A DNA stretch of 32,933 nt from Candidatus Altimarinota bacterium (GTDB lineage Bacteria > Patescibacteriota > Gracilibacteria > BD1-5 > UBA6164). The stretch covers positions 1 through 32,933 of the forward strand of contig JAKVBB010000005.1 of NCBI GenBank assembly GCA_022448215.1. The letters are read 5' to 3'. Of the stretch, positions 30,607-32,933 are shown piece after piece. Made by a program: the position numbers and the translations under genes. Numbering within the stretch: position 1 is the stretch's first letter; every line of letters starts with the position of its first letter. The notes under the pieces are model-generated. The model saw nothing but the letters and a program-made list of their open reading frames with translations, was not told the origin of the DNA and searched no databases.

Positions 30607-31626
30607 ATGACCCTTTATATAGATATTTATGGAATACAAATAGAGGTATATACTCAAAACACCTCTCTTTTTTCTATGATTCAAAAATACTATGCTCCTT
30701 TTTTAGTGGATGCCATAGAAAAACCAGATGTGTATATCAACTTAGAGAGATATGGTTATGTGTCTCGTAAAAAACACTTTGTCTTAGATTCTGATTTTGC
30801 TACCTTTTGATCTGCAGTCCAGATAGATACAAATAATAAGAGATACTTTTTCTCTCAGCAGGAGATGTCTGGTACCCTTGATTTTTCAGATCCTGATATC
30901 ATAAAAGTACATGGAAAACTAATCCCAAACAAGATACGTCACTGGGTAAATATTGCACTGCAATGATTCACCAGAATAGATAAATACTATAACAGATTTA
31001 TTATAAAAACTTGTATTCATGATATAGTGTTTATATTGCTGGAACAAAAATTATCCTCTTGTTTACTCCATGCAACAGCTGTTACTAATGGAGAAAAAAC
31101 ATATCTTTTTACTGGACTTTGATGATCTGGTAAATCTACTCTCGCATCTTCATTTCTCCAGAAAAAATGATTTACTATTCTTTCTGATAACTATGGAATT
31201 GTTGCTGGTAATAAAATATTTCCATTTCCAGAGCTTCCTCGTATTACAAAAGGTACTCAAAAATTACTCTGAATGGACTTGAAAAATAAGGCTGATGGAA
31301 CAAAAAATTATCTAGAAAATAATACTGACAGCCTACAAAAATCTTATCAGATAGACTGAATTTTTGTATGTTCTTATGGAAAAGAATTTGAACTCAGTGT
31401 AATAGAAGATACTGCTTATATATTTGAACTCCTTAGTTCTATCAATAATTATACAAAAGAATTTCCAGAGTATTTAAATCTATCACTTTTATCAGTGATA
31501 GGAAAGTTTAATACCAATGAACAAAGAATAAAAAATCTCAAAAATATTATAGATAATAATAGATTTTACCTACTCAAAAATAATAAGGATATAGATAATA
31601 CTCTTAACAGCATACTGAATGTATAA
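30607..31626 (+). CDS. HPr kinase-like P-loop protein
   Basis: 339 residues. After an alpha/beta N-terminal half comes LLHATAVTNGEKTYLFTGLGGSGKSTLASSF (about 153-183) and ILSDNYGIV (191-199), then FPFPELPR. This is the HprK/PEPCK-like kinase core: the H-A pattern, Walker A and LSD(D). Two adjacent TGAs (31120-31125) encode the tandem Gly of the Walker A. In proteobacterial exopolysaccharide clusters such HprK-related kinases occur beside nucleotidyltransferase-like genes, and that is also the order here. Its substrate is unknown; classic HPr phosphorylation is unlikely because no PTS gene is seen. ATG 30607 is preferred to the upstream TTG. Confidence 0.72.
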
Positions 31627-32593
31627 GTTTATAGATTTTCCAAAACAGATTTCTCTCGAAGAGTATACAGCTCAAGAACAGGCTTTTGTATCTTTTTTAT
31701 GAAAAATAAAACAAGTGATATCTCTCTATTCTATCTGAGAAATGGAGCTACTATGAGTTTCAGATTTAGACTATTTGATAGTATATGATGGAAATATTGA
31801 TACAAATAAAATCAAAGAATGTATAAAAAAATATTCCTTGATCGATACAGTTTTATTTTTGGATATAAGTGAAATAAAAAATAAAAACTATCTTTCACAT
31901 CATATTTTATATAATTTGGTGTATGGGAAAGACTTGAAGTTTCATTTTGATGCAAGTAATAAAAATTTGAATATTATTTATGCTTGGAAAGGAGTATTTT
32001 TTTCTTTGCTAAGAAACTTTTATTATTACAGATCTCACAGAACTATTTCTGTGAAAAAGTTATTATCCCATATCAATGATATGAGATATCCAATTTTTTT
32101 TCTTGGGAATCTTTGAGTAAATGTCTCAGAATATCAAAAATTTATGGATGAATTTTCTCAGTATAGACAGAATTATTTTGATCATAATAATTATGAGATT
32201 CTAGAAAAATATTTAGAAACATCTATTGCTATGAGCTGGAAAATAGTATTTGATCTCAAGCAGTTTTTACCAGATGTGCAAAGCGTTTCTGAGATATATG
32301 GAAGGTTTCCTACCATCTATACTGAGTTTAAAAACCATCAAGATTATATAAAAAATACTGAGCAAGTAATTGAGCATATTGGAAAAATAAGTAGATTTTT
32401 ATATCTTCCACCTGGATATGATTATAGGAAGTGGGACTGAGAGTTGAAGAGAGATCTTGATATGATACTCAAAAATAATCCTGATTTTTTACAGATGTGA
32501 TTTTCAGAATATATTTTACAAATAGCACTGATTTGAAAAAAAATATTCGATTATATAACTATAAAAATTCTATGAATAAACAAAAATACTTAA
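31619..32593 (+). CDS. Nucleotidyltransferase-like protein
   Basis: 324 residues. Near residues 37-58, YSIGEMELLGVSDLDYLIVYDG has the hG-x(n)-(G/S)-S-D-x-D layout of nucleotidyltransferase-fold proteins, with the D49-x-D51 metal pair. The rest is helical, rich in Tyr, Phe and Lys, and has no motif I recognise. The start overlaps the HprK-like gene by 8 bases. At the 3' end TGA 32573-32575 forms ATGA with the next gene and is read as Gly, adding GINKNT before TAA 32591-32593. Sugar or protein nucleotidylation is possible but unproven. Confidence 0.6.
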
Positions 32594-32933
32594 TAAACGG
32601 TTTCTGAAAGCTCTTTCAACCTCTCAAAAAACATCTCTGATATGATGTTGAAGTATTATTACCACAGTCACGACGATTTGATATTATCACAAATTTCTTA
32701 AAATTTTTTGTGTATAGTATTTCAGGAAAAACAAAAAAATATCAGGTAATTCACATAAATGCTTGGGAAAATTTTTTGAACTTCTGGAACAGAAAATGAA
32801 AAATTATCATCGGAGAAAGCCATGGATTTCACTTTTGAATCAATTTTAGTGATACACTCCAACATTTTCACGGATGAAAAAAAATACTTGCCTCTATCGT
32901 AAATACTTTTGTACAACCATTGCTAGAATATAG
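32572..32933 (+). CDS. N-terminal part of a probable glycosyltransferase (3' truncated)
   Basis: ATG 32572, in an ATGA overlap with the previous gene; open to the window edge (about 120 residues). The N-terminus shows QKYLINGFGKLFQPLKKH, HINAWENFL, KGKIIIGESHGFHFGIN and TFVQPLLEY, which fits the N-terminal lobe of a GT4-type glycosyltransferase, but the donor domain lies outside. In-frame TGAs are read as Gly. Operon position (after five transferases) supports this; confidence is limited by truncation. Confidence 0.6.

Noticed and set aside
1-32933. CRISPR array, insertion sequence or integrase
   Set aside because: No regularly spaced direct repeats and no transposase or integrase motifs were seen; the C-rich repeats are dispersed singletons without spacers.

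Overview
The window reads as part of a Patescibacteria/CPR genome that uses genetic code 25 (UGA = glycine), as known for Candidatus Gracilibacteria (BD1-5) and Absconditabacteria (SR1). Under the standard code nearly every conserved gene is broken by in-frame TGA. Read as Gly, the same stretches become full-length proteins, and many TGAs fall on glycines of conserved motifs (RadA, KAP and HprK-like Walker A; TsaC TDTCYGLG; RsmG and methyltransferase SAM motifs; RecG; RNase R). All 28 genes whose 3' end lies in the window stop at TAA (25) or TAG (3). The DNA is AT-rich and I saw no Shine-Dalgarno motif before the main genes. The choice between Gracilibacteria and Absconditabacteria is not resolved by the sequence.

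Layout. 1-2196: two convergent secreted surface-protein genes sharing a C-terminal module. 2277-3590: radA (-). 3791-6808: a very AT-rich membrane KAP-type P-loop NTPase, ending at a terminator beside tRNA-Leu(CAA). 7202-9196: rnr (RNase R). 9251-9450: a promoter-to-terminator segment with several hairpins, a probable small RNA. 9471-10117: a small hypothetical gene and a bacteriohemerythrin, convergent. 10250-12079: a coiled-coil protein with a lysozyme-like domain and a putative papain-like domain. 12113-12470: structured intergenic DNA. 12471-14593: thrS with a leader that looks like a classical ribosome-mediated attenuator. 14674-16800: small membrane protein, lone receiver domain, tsaC (-) and rsmG (-). 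16869-19920: recG and gpsA. 20001-32933: a long cell-surface polysaccharide/glycoconjugate operon (DUF2304-GT2, galE, two membrane proteins, GtrA, GT2, several GT4, a methyltransferase, an HprK-like kinase and a nucleotidyltransferase-like protein) running off the right edge.

Working together. The left half mixes housekeeping genes (repair: RadA, RecG; RNA: RNase R, RsmG, ThrRS, TsaC; lipid: GpsA) with accessory genes (KAP, hemerythrin, cell-wall hydrolase). The right half is one tightly packed, mostly overlapping, same-strand operon for building and decorating surface glycans. Short C/G-rich palindromic repeats are scattered through the housekeeping part; two of them lie in frame inside rnr and thrS and add peptide inserts. 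The strongest hunt candidates are the thrS attenuator with a UGA-containing leader peptide, the in-frame palindrome inserts, the structured RNA at 9280-9450, the two-domain hydrolase, and the KAP NTPase next to a tRNA.
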